DNA of 64,000 nucleotides, from positions 154,501 through 218,500 of the forward strand of contig JBBBDQ010000352.1 in assembly GCA_037127315.1 (NCBI GenBank). The letters run 5' to 3'. The DNA comes from Ascarosepion bandense (taxonomy: Eukaryota; Mollusca; Cephalopoda; Sepiida; Sepiidae). Positions 33,956 to 44,349 of the stretch are shown here, one piece after another (the stretch's first letter is position 1; every line of letters begins with the position of its first letter). A model generated the notes under the pieces. It saw nothing but the letters and a program-made list of their open reading frames with translations, searched no databases and had not been told where the DNA came from. A program made the translations under genes and the position numbers.

Positions 33956-35275
33956 GCATACATAACTGTCATTTCATGCGTACATATATATATATATATA
34001 TATATATAAACTGTATTTCATATATATATATATATATATAAACTGTAATTTCATATATATATATATATATATATATAAACTGTAATTTCATATATATATA
34101 TATATATATAAACTGTAATTTCATATATATATATATATATATATATAAACTGTAATTTCATATATATATATATATATATAAACTGTAATTTCATATATAT
34201 ATATATATATATATAAACTGTAATTTCATATATATATATATATATATAAACTGTAATTTCATATATATATATATATATATAAACTGTAATTTCATATATA
34301 TATATATATATATAAACTGTAATTTCATATATATATATATATATAAGCTTCGTAATTTCATATATATATATATATATAAACTGTAATTTCATATATATAT
34401 ATATATATAAACTGTAATTTCATATATATATATATATATATATATAAACTGTAATTTCATATATATATATATATAAACTGTAATTTCATATATATATATA
34501 TATATAAACTGTATTTCATATATATATATATATAAACTGTAATTTCATATATATATACACAAAACACCTTAATTTCATATATATATATATATAAACTGTA
34601 ATTTCATATATATATATATATATAAACTGTAATTTCATATATATATATATATATAAACTGTAATTTCAAATATATATATATATATATAAACTGTAATTTC
34701 ATATATATATATATATAAACTGTAATTTCATATATATATATATATAAACTGTAATTTCATATATATATATATATATAAACTGTAATTTCATATATATATA
34801 TATATATATATAAACTGTAATTTCATATATATATATATATATAAACTGTAATTTCATATATATATATATATAAACTGTAATTTCATATATATATATATAT
34901 ATAAGCTGTAATTTCATATATATATATATATATATAAACTGTAATTTTATATATATATATATATATATAAACTGTAATTTCATATATATATATATATATA
35001 AACTGTAATTTCATATATATATATATAAACTGTAATTTCATATATATATATATAAACTGTAATTTCATATATATATATATATACTGTAATTTCATATATA
35101 TATATATATATACTGTAATTTCATATATATATATATATATACTGTAATTTCATATATATATATATATACTGTAATTTCATATATATATATATATACTGTA
35201 ATTTCATATATATATATATATACTGTAATTTCATATATATATATATATATACTGTAATTTCATATATATATATAT
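33851..35275. repeat. (TA)n-aactgtaattt compound satellite
   Basis: About 40 units of 'aactgtaatttca' joined by TA runs of variable length. The first few units (33850-33975) still carry 'cgcatacataaaaactgtc', linking it to the 33-bp array on the other side of the Tc1 element. From about 35083 units switch from 'ataaactg' to 'atactg'. Confidence 0.95.
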
Positions 35276-35714
35276 AAATTTAATTTTATTTTTAAGTGAC
35301 TTATATTAATATATATATTGCAGATATCGGTGATGACCATCATATAACACTGGTTTAAAGATTCATCATCATCACAAAAAATAAACATGGATGTATAGAT
35401 ATATATGCATATATATTAATATATTTCTGGTGCTAATAAAACTGTGCTTGATGTAATATAATTGTGCTATAAAGTATATGTTAAATACACATATTATCCT
35501 ACGTCTGGAGAATGACTTTAAGTTTCATATGCTAAGCAATCATCAGGTGCCTCATTCATCAGTCAATGGAGCCATAGTGCATGAAACTCAGTTGTATTAG
35601 AAACGTAGGATTATATATATATATATATATAGATATATATATATACATATATAATATTTTAAATTTACTGGTAACTGACTTCTGTTACGTTTTGCACTAT
35701 GAAGCACAGAGTTT
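35276..35714. repeat. Foldback module 35492-35615 and flanks
   Basis: 'tattatcctacgt' (35492-35504) pairs with 'acgtaggattata' (35603-35615). Within, the minus strand reads CCTGATGATTGC then TATGAAAC (35537-35508); ATGAAACTCAG lies on the plus strand at 35581. A TA tract follows at 35612. The remainder is unassigned. Confidence 0.65.
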
Positions 35715-35842
35715 ATGCCTTGTTTCATGTTCAGGATTGTGTTTCCAGTTCCGTCTAAATTTTTAATATTGTCCCTCTCTCAGTAGCACCTTTTATCTTA
35801 GTGGCATTATTATCTTGCATAGGGTGAAATGATGAAAAGAGA
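35715..35842 (+). mobile_element. LINE-B tail, eroded
   Basis: 'gtggcattattatcttgcat' and 'agggtgaaatgatgaaa' correspond to the conserved LINE-B tail. Confidence 0.5.
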
Positions 35843-35939
35843 AAAATGTAGGGGTGAGGAGCATGCTTTCATAACTGCAGAAATCATCTAAAAATATTTA
35901 AAGAAAATACTTTAAAAACGAAACAAAAAACACTTGACC

Positions 35940-36290
35940 ACATTAACTCTGGACATGGCTACTATGTTTTATTCAATAAAATTGCCATTGGCTTCAGAAG
36001 ACTTTGGAATCTCTTGCAACTCTTCTAGATGGTCTCTTTCTTTAAGTTAGTGAATGCTGCTATAATCCTTGCCTTCAGTTCATCTTTAGGTGTTGCAAGC
36101 AGTTTTGTTGATCTCTTGCTCTTGTTACAGTCTGGGGAGTTAGACAGCCAGAGGTCAGGGGTGATTTGGTCACAGAAATTGTCTGACAGCCATGACTGAG
36201 TGATCCTGCTTGTGTGGCATGGTGCAGTCCTGTTAAATCTGATGCTCTCATCAACAAATTAGGAAGTTTTTTCGTACTTGCTCACTGAAT
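35940..36290 (-). pseudogene. IS630/Tc1/mariner-type transposase fragment, copy 3
   Basis: The minus strand gives PCHTSRITQSWLSDNFC, ITPDLWLSNSPDCN, then a deletion, then ATPKDELKARIIAAFTNL and KSCKRF. The same family occurs at 15050 and 29480. The block that should follow SPDCN (the PLDYYVW-type motif) is deleted, removing the third acidic residue. A stop follows the KKETI codons. It has no terminal repeats that I can identify. Confidence 0.65.
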
Positions 36291-36387
36291 ACAAGGCCTA
36301 TGAGTCACTCAAGGCAGGGGGTTAGAGAAGGAGGATGTCAGAAGTATGGTTTAAAAGGATGTGTAGGATAGATAATGATTAACTCAG

Positions 36388-38960
36388 GAAGGCTATTTCC
36401 TCCCACCCATTCGCTCACATATTTGTATTCGGAGATCTCAACGCCCATCACTCTGAGTGGCTTAAAGACTCTGTTACTGATCTAGCGGGCATCCATGCCA
36501 TGAACTTCGCCATTCCCCAATCCCTTACGCAAGTGGTGGACTTTCCCACTCGCTTCCCAAGCACTCCCTCTGGACACTCCTCACTACTAGACACTTGTTT
36601 TATCTCTGCACCTGACGCCTGTCAAGTCTCACAGCTTTGCCCGCTTGGCAACTCTGACCATGCTGTTGTCTCTCTCAGTATTTCTTTCCACTCTCACTCC
36701 CCACAGGAGCCTCCGACCTATAGGACCTCCTACCGCTACCAAAAAGCTGACTGGGATGCATTTTGCGATTTCCTCTGCGACATTCCTTGGGGAAAAGTAT
36801 TCGATCTCCCAGTTGATGACTTCCTATGAGGTCTTGTCATGGGTGAAAGCTGGCATTGATGTCTTCATACCCTTCAGGAAGTATTGCCTAAAATCTCATT
36901 CCTCTCCATGGTTCTCTCCTGCCTGTTTGACCGCCATTGCCCACAGGAACCGTTACTTCCGTCTATTCCGGAGACAGTCATCTGATCACAATAGGCGCCT
37001 ATTCACATCTGCTAGCAATGAGTGCAAGAGAATCCTGAATGATGCCAAATGGTTGTTCGCTGAGAGAATGTGACAGCGTATAGCTAACCGCAAGTTCGGC
37101 TCCAAGGACTCTTGGCGGATATGCAAACAGGTGCTGAACAACTGCAAATCCTCTATACCTCCTTTAATCCATGAATTTGAGTGCTTTGCCTGCAGATTCT
37201 CTTCCAACTTCACATTTGACTCATCTGGAGTATGCTCATCTCTGCACGATGTATACATTATCCCGAAGGTAGTATCCTGAATAATTTCAAAACTTGACCC
37301 CCATAAGGTGTGCGGTGACGACGGAATCTCAGTGATAGTCCTTAAGAGGTGCGCTCCTTAACTCTCCACTGTTCTCTCTAAACTGTATAACTACTGCCTT
37401 TCTGCTTCCTATTTTCCTGCATGCTGGAAGTTCTCATCAGTCATTCCTGTATTTAAGAATTGTGGTGAACCCTCAGACCCATCCAACTCTTGCCCTATCA
37501 GTCTTCTACTGATATTTGGGAAAGTGTTCGAGGCCATAATCAATGCTGAAATAGTTTAACATCTCACTGCCCACAAACTCTTCTTTGACAGGCAATATGG
37601 CTTCTGCTTTGCCAGGTCCACTGCTGATATGCTAACAACCGTTACGGAGTACATGCTCCAGGCCCTCGATGTGTCAGGTGAGGCTCATGCGGTTGCCCTG
37701 GACATTTCCAAGGCTTTTGACAGGGTCTGGCCTTCTTTGCAAGCTACGGGGTTATGGTATTACCGGACACCTGCTTGACCTAATCCAATCTTTTTTTAAA
37801 CAACCACAAAATGAAGGTTGTTTTGAATGGGCATGCCTCTTCATCCTATAGCATGAATGCTGGTGTCCCCCAGGGCTCTATCCTGGGCCCAATGCTCTTA
37901 TTTTCATCAACGACCTCCCAGATGAGATCAAGTCACAAGTAGGCATCTACACAGATGACAGCACAATATACTCCAGCATCAGTAAGAAACCTGGCGTGGT
38001 GGACAGACATAATCTCGCTGCTGACCTTGAACGGGATCTACACTCTGTGGTGAATTGGGGCAAGAAGTGGCTTGTCAATTTCAATGTGATTAAGACCAAG
38101 CTGTTGTCTGTCAACCATCACAGGCAACCTCTCCTGTCTCCTTTAAGCATGGACCAAGCAATTCTCCCTGAGTGCAATACACTACGGCTCCTTGGCCTTA
38201 CCCTCTCTTCTGACCTCAAATGGAACCGCTACATCAAATCCATAGCTAAATCCACTGCTAAGAAGGTTGGGTCACTGTGTCTATCCAGGATTTTTTTCGC
38301 CTGATTCCATCCTGCATATATACAAGTCTACCATTCGACCGTGCCTGGAGTACTGCTGCCATTTATGGTCGGGCGCCCCTGCCATTCACTTCAGTGTTCT
38401 CAACAGGCTCCAAAGGAGAGTCTGTAAAGTGATAGGTGCTGACTTGGCAGCTCGACTGCAGCCACTTCCCCACCAATGAAATGTGGCCTCCTTTTGTCTG
38501 TTCTATAAATACTTTCATGGCTTCTGCTCAGACGAACTCAAGTCACTGGTGCCCCCTCAACAGGTGTTTACTCGTGCAACCAGATTGGCAACTGGGTCCC
38601 ACCCATTCACAGTTAGGTTAGCCAAATGCAGATGACAGTTCTACTCCTGCAGCTTCTTCTCTCACACTTCCTGCCTGTGGAACTCGCTCCCATATTCTTG
38701 CTTTCCCGATGGCTACAACCTCCAGGAATTTAAATGCAATGTCAATACTCATCTATTAACCACTGGACTCTAGCTCTCTCCCCACCCCGTATATCCTTCC
38801 CTTTCTCTCCTAGCTTGAAACTGTCATCTCACCTGCATTCTCATCTTTCTATTGTTCCTTTCTAATTGGTTTGTACTCCTCTTCTCTCTTTTCTAATTAA
38901 TCTTTTTTCAGTTATGTAGCGTTTCCACCTTGGAATGTGAAGGTAATGGTGATTTTTCAT
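36388..38960 (+). mobile_element. LINE-B (CR1/jockey-like), longest copy
   Basis: 5'-truncated element beginning inside the endonuclease and running to the 3' UTR at about 38960. Homologous shorter copies are at 12130, 15546, 41585 and 59345. The coding part ends near 38775. It is pyrimidine-rich after that, and a normal poly(A) tail is not evident, perhaps because a SINE head (38960-38993) and a full SINE (39018-39310) landed there. Confidence 0.88.
36400..38775 (+). pseudogene. LINE-B endonuclease-RT, broken
   Basis: Endonuclease end: HIFVFGDLNAHHSEWL, then STPSGHSSLLDTCFIS and PLGNSDHAVVSLS (the SDH motif). Linker: WDAFCDFL and PWFSPACLTAIAHRNRYFR. RT: the QYGFCFARSTADML region, AVALDISKAFDRVW (motif A, Asp), GVPQGSILGPM (motif B), IYTDDSTIYSS (motif C; TDD in place of the usual ADD), WLVNFNVIKTKLLSVN, LRLLGLTLSSDLKW, and CLEYCCHLWSGAP at the C-terminal extension. 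At least six frame changes or stops occur (near 36830, 37070, 37300, 37800, 38300, 38480). In life this protein nicks DNA and primes reverse transcription there. No ORF1 is present. Confidence 0.88.
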
Positions 38961-38993
38961 TCCGAGCCGATATCCAATGCACCACAACGCACA
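38960..38993 (-). repeat. SINE head fragment
   Basis: 34 bp matching the first part of the main SINE ('ttccgagccgatatccaatg' on the plus strand). The full SINE at 39018 follows after 24 bp. Confidence 0.7.
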
Positions 38994-39017
38994 TCCGTCA
39001 CAATCCGTTGTACATAT

Positions 39018-39310
39018 CAGTCAGTTAAGTATCATACATGATACACGCTTGGGCGATCATGTCTCGAAAGAGACATGACTGACTGGGCAAAAGATTATCC
39101 CGCAGTAGATTGCCATTGCTTTTTGTGGTAGATTGGTTGCCGACCAAGGCTATAGAACCCAATCTGTCCTGTTAACTGGAAGGAATAGATAGATTAATAT
39201 CTTTCCTAAGGGTATTTGTGCGTAAGTGAATGCAATGAATTCAGCTGGAATTCGAACTCAGCTTCCCGATTTCTCGTTCCGAGCTGATATCCAATGCACC
39301 ACAATGCACA
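39018..39310 (-). mobile_element. tRNA-derived SINE
   Basis: Tail to head on the minus strand with well kept A box (ccaatgcaccacaa complement) and B box. Possible target duplication 'tgtacat' on both sides (39009-39015 and about 39313-39319). Confidence 0.9.
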
Positions 39311-40369
39311 TCCTGTACATGATATCAAAAAACAAATGATCCTGGGGCATAACCATTTCATATATTTTCTAATTTTTATTTTAAAACTTACAGGGGTGAG
39401 GAGGTGCTAACTAGACATTCCAAGTAATACATTTTAAGGTATTAACTAATTTATTATAGTTTTCTGTGTGATATGACTTTATTATGTTTCTATATATTAA
39501 TAAACTATGAAAATAAAAAGTGTAATTCATTAAGAATGAAACAAGAAAAAAATATTGCCAACATTAAAAAAAGAGAAAACAAATATTACCAGTCATCTCA
39601 AATAGCTTTGTAAATGACTGTTTTCAATAGATAGCTATTTGTGTTTTATTATCTATTGTGCTGAGTGTATTTGCAATTTTCTTCTTTCAAATAAGAGGTT
39701 AAGTTGAGTAAACAATCCTGAAAACTTGTACTTGTGTATAATACAAGCCACCCCAGTTTGCTTTAAATTTTCATTCAGAATTTCTCCTATTAGGCACAAG
39801 AAAATCTGGTAATAGATATTTTATTTTTTAACCCTTTATCTTCTGATTTCAAGTTTTGCTGATTTATCAACATTAAATAAACCTTTATTATGTTATATCT
39901 TTTGCTATATAAAATTTCTGTGTGTTTAAGAAATATGATCACAAAACAAAGATATTTTTAAATTATTCAATGATAGGAATATGATGTTATAAAATGTAAA
40001 AAAAAAAGTTTAACAGACATGAAAGAACGATCGAAACGTGTTACAGAATGCAAAGTCTAGGGCAAGAATGGTCAGTGTATTCTGACAGTGACGGATTGTC
40101 TTTGTCTGGATTTTAGATATTCAATAAAGGGTCTAAACAATTCTTGTAGAGGGACACTGAGCCAATGTCTGACATGCATTCCTGTGATGACATTTTCCTA
40201 CTGCCTTTTAGAATCCTAATAAAATGAAAAACAAAAAGAAATGGTCCTTTTCATTGATACCATTTTATGTAGTAGTGTAGGGATCCAGAGATGACACAGA
40301 ATGATCGAAAAAAAAAATTAGGAATTTTGGTAAGGCAGAAACAAGGTGAGTTGTTTCAAAGAACTCTTG
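39311..40369. other. Unassigned AT-rich sequence
   Basis: No coding or repeat motif recognised. Confidence 0.45.
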
Positions 40370-40992
40370 CAAAAATGATCAGAGAAAAATTAAATGTGTG
40401 ATATGCAAGGTAAGTGGATAAACCAGCAAGAAATTATTTGAAGAATCTCATTTTACAAATGTTAATATTATTAACATTACCTAAAGATATTAAAGAAACC
40501 AACATTTCATTTTTAAGTCAACATCACAAAGTGAAAAGGCTAAGTTGGGCTATGTGAAAATTGATCTCTCCCCTTCCCTATAAAGTAATTTCTAGTGAAA
40601 AATACACAGCTACTTTGTCAATCTGATGACGAGGCCAGAGGTTGAGCTATTGGTGGGGAAAAAATCAACCAATGAAACTTTGAAATCAACATGAGAGTAA
40701 CGTTTTAGATGATATGAGGAATGTTATCTCTGCTGACTCCTGTGGGTGTCTCTAAGATTGAACTTGGCATTTGTAAGTTAAAAGTTACTTTAGAGGAAAA
40801 AAAAATAAATTAATTTTCATGCAGTTGAACTTAGATTTTTCTCTTAAAAGTGGAATATTGGTCATTTTTATGCCTTTGGCTAAATTTCTTAACATCAACA
40901 TTTGCAAAATGAGATTCTTTAAGTAATTTCTTGCTGGTCAGTCCACTTACCTTGCATATCACATGTGCAATTTTTCTCTGATCATTTTTTGC
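40370..40992. repeat. Inverted repeat with 105-bp arms
   Basis: 40370-40475 and 40887-40991 are reverse complements with few mismatches (e.g. 'gatatgcaaggtaagtgg', 'agaatctcatttt'). The about 410-bp interior has no recognised coding motif. The arms do not match other foldbacks in the window. Confidence 0.85.
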
Positions 40993-41584
40993 TCACAAAT
41001 TTCTGAAGACATGAGACTCCCTCTGCTCAGTTTAACTGATGTGTTCTAATCAGTGGCAGTAGCTTGTATCTCTTCCTGCAAAAGTAGAGTTAGCCATTAA
41101 GCATTATTTAAGTTTACTGAAATTTCTCGTTAGGGTGATATTTCTATTTGTCTGGTAAAATCCTGTTGCTCATTTTATTGAGCAAGACCTGTTTTTGCAT
41201 CTTTAGCTTTTTAAACTTTCATTTTCTTCCAAGAAGAATCATCAAATGTCATTTGGCACAGTTTCTCTTGCTCTACTCTAAAATTACAATATCTACCTTC
41301 ACAACTACAGATTAGAGAAACTAAAATAAAATTACAATATCTACCTTCACAGATTTTTTTTGATGATGGAAGTCCAGCCTTTTTTTGGTGGACTGAGCTT
41401 GTGGCTTCTGGCAAATACTCAATTTTGCATTGTCCCTTATGAAAGGACTAATATTGTTAAGAAAAATTGTGAAATTTCTAAATTACATAATGAGGAAAGA
41501 AGGATTGGAGAATTTAAAACTGCCAGGAGATACTGAAAGTAAACAGGACAAGAAAACAGTGAGTAACCTATTTAATTAGGTAAT
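40993..41584. other. Unassigned, short direct repeat
   Basis: 'aaattacaatatctacctt' occurs at 41281 and 41329 (48 bp apart). No other structure seen. Confidence 0.5.
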
Positions 41585-42806
41585 GGTAATATTAACCATA
41601 GCTATGGTATAACTGGACATTTATTTGACCTAATCCAGTTTTTTCTCTTTAACCACACATTGAAGGTGGTATTAAATGGACATGCCTCCCAGATCTAGCA
41701 TATGAATGCGGGTGCCCTTCAAGGCTCTATCCTCGGTCCTACACTCTTTCTGATCTACATTAATGATCTCCTTGATGCCATAAAGTCCCAAGTAGGTATG
41801 TACGCTGATGATACCACAGTTTACTCTCACCACGATCAAAAATCTGGTGTGGGCAACAAAGCGAACCTCACAGCCGAGCTTGAAAAGGACCTTCAATCCG
41901 TAGTGGACTGGGGTAAGAAAATGGCTCGTAAATTTTAATGCTTCTAAAACGAAGCTGCTATCAATTAATCATCAGAGACAATTGCACCTACCTCCCATTA
42001 GCATCGAACAGGCTTGCCTCCCAGAGGGTAAAACACTACACCTCCTTGGCCTCACACTCTCAGCGGGCCTCAAGTGGAATGACTATATCGAATTCATTGC
42101 TAGATCCGCTGCTATGAAAGTCGGTTCTCTGTGCAGAGCCAGGAAGTTTTTTCTGTCTGAATCTATCCTGCACATATATAAAATCTACCATCCGCCTGTG
42201 TATTGAATACTGCTGCCACATCTGGTCAGGTGCTCCTGCTATTCTCCTCGGAGTTCTTAACAAAATACAATGGAGAGTCTGTAATGTGATCAATACCGAC
42301 TTGGCAGACCAGCCGCAGTCACTCTCTCACCGACATGACGTAGCTTCTTTGTGCCTCTTCTATAAATACTTTCACAGCTTCTGCTCTGATGAACACTGGT
42401 GTCCCCTAGGTACGAATTTGCATGAGATACTAGATTAGCAACTAGGTCTCACCCTTTTACAGTGAAACCGATAAAATGTAACCACAGTTTCTACTCCAAC
42501 AGCTTGTTTTCTTGCACTTCCCGCCTGTGGAATTCCCTTCCACATGATTGCTTCCCCAACAGGTACAATCTCCAGGAGTTTAAGTGTAAGGTCAATAAAC
42601 ACCTCCTAACACACTAACTTGCATCCATTTTCTCAAACACTTTTCCCATCTGCCCAACCCTCAGCCTCGGTATCCTTATTTGTCTATCACCCTCCTTCTG
42701 ACATTTACTATATCTAACCATTCTTTCTCTTCACCTTCCCCTAAACCCCTGTGCAATAGTGGCAGTGGAATGCCTTGCTTGGGGTGAAATAATTAAAAAA
42801 AAAAAA
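41585..42806 (+). mobile_element. LINE-B 3' half
   Basis: RT from before motif B to the tail: [20 protein letters not shown] (motif B region), [12 protein letters not shown] (motif C, intact YADD), WGKKMARKF then a frameshift, LHLLGLTLSAGLKW and VGSLCRARKFF. The C-terminal codons are interrupted by a stop after YHPPVY. The 3' tail and A-run are at 42765-42807. 5'-truncated. Confidence 0.88.
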
Positions 42807-43496
42807 AGTTCTTTCTAAGTAACCATTTGGCATTCATTGACCATTGACATTTTTAAAAATATTTCTGTGAAAACAATTTTCACTGTTATCACTTTTTCTA
42901 ATATTGATGGGCGTTTCCTTCCTAAGCTTATGTTCAAAGTAGTGAGGAACATCAGTATCATGTCATTATTTGCTTTTCAAGTTACATGTGCAATCCATTT
43001 TAGTCATTGCTGCTGTTGGAAGTTCTCAAGTTTGATGTAGTATGTAATGATTGGTTTCTGCAAAGTTGTTGATGCTTCAAGAAATTACTCCTTTACTTTC
43101 TGCAACAATAACTTACCTACTGAGACAAAGAAAGTTTCAAAGACCCCAAATTAATGGAATATCTCCAACAGCGTTTCCAATAGAGCTCTTTCAGTCCATT
43201 ATTAAAACAAACGTATGCAAAAAAGGAAAGTAATTTCAAGCAATGATGGAAAGTAGGAAAAGCTATTGTGAATAAAATCAATGGCTGAAAGACTATTGAA
43301 AGTTACATAATGCCAAGGAGCCCATAATAATGTAAATGGCTATATTCTAGTATCCTCTTTATTATAACAAAAGCCATTATAACAAATTTTATGTCTTAGA
43401 AGAATAAATATAGATATATTTCATTGTTGCTCATAATTGTACAATAATTAAAACCAAAATTAACATGAACTAATTTCAAATTTAATTAAAGTTAAC
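42807..43496. other. Unassigned
   Basis: No recognised motif. Possibly includes the left end of the deleted Tc1 at 43497-44326, whose left inverted repeat I could not find. Confidence 0.4.
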
Positions 43497-44067
43497 TCAT
43501 ATTTTCTTTTCATTAAAGAAACCACCACAAGCCTTTATTACTGCAGAGCAAATCCTTGGCATTCTTTCTAATAACTTATTTTTATAAGTTGGTAAAAGTG
43601 ATTTCCAAACATTCTGCAAGCATTTAAACATTTGTTCATTTTTAGGAAGTTAATTTCGAACTGGACAATCAATTTTATCCCTTATTCCCCTCCTTTAAGA
43701 GTGCCTTTTTAACTGCTACACAGCCTTTAAGCCCAGCAGAATGAAGTCATCTCTTAACAGTAGTAACAGATACTGGATGTTGCCGAGTAGAATTCATTTC
43801 AATTGTTAATTCTGGCATGGTTTTTCTTCTATTCCTCTTTCTAGATAAGATCAAATGCCTATCCTCTACAATAGATGTTACTCTGGGCCTACCAGATCTT
43901 TTTCTGTCAATATTTAACTCAGTTTCACGAAGTCATTGAAGGCAATAATGCACACCGTTTTTTGATAGGCTTAATATTTTAGCGATAACACGTTCAGAAT
44001 ATCCTTCTTTCGAAAGATTTTCAACCTGAGCTCTTTTTTCAATGCTAATCTGTTTCTTCCTTGCCAT
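43497..44067 (-). pseudogene. Tc1-like transposase, catalytic core deleted
   Basis: Minus-strand ATG at 44067 gives MARKKQISIEKRAQVENLSK and EGYSERVIAKILSLSKNGVHY, the first helix-turn-helix. The second follows: RSGRPRVTSIVEDRHLILSR, then ELTIEMNSTRQHPVSVTTVKR and SAGLKGCVAVKKALL. It then jumps to NEQMFKCLQNVWKSLLPTY and LLERMPRICSAVIKACGGF, the extreme C terminus. All three catalytic residues are lost in the deletion (near 43610-43700). Stops interrupt at about three points. Such a remnant keeps DNA-binding motifs but cannot cut. Confidence 0.85.
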
Positions 44068-44326
44068 TTATACCGTAGTAATATGGTTTACAAAAATAAA
44101 TTATACCATAATTATAATGTCTGAATAAATCTGAATTTTCAGCAAAAACCTGATCACAATAAGAGGAGTCAAGTAGCAAACTGAGTAAATGCTTACTTTA
44201 AAGTTGAAAAGAATACCTTTTTTTTTTTTTACTTGACATCTGCATAAGAATAACAGAAACTACAAACTCAGCGAATTTAATTCTGCTAAAAATGTTAGTG
44301 TGGTCCCAAACTTATGGTTGATAGTG
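43497..44326 (-). mobile_element. Internally deleted Tc1-like transposon
   Basis: The right end at 44326 is followed by TA (44327-44328) and reads, inward on the minus strand, 'cactatcaaccataagtttg' with 'ggaccacac', typical of Tc1-like inverted repeats. The transposase start codon is at 44067. The matching left inverted repeat is not evident. Confidence 0.7.
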
Positions 44327-44349
44327 TATATAATTTTTCATGTGCCATG

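Noticed and set aside
34051..35095. Open frames of YIYIYI and KLQFIYIYIY
   Set aside because: Translations of (TA)n and the compound satellite; no gene.
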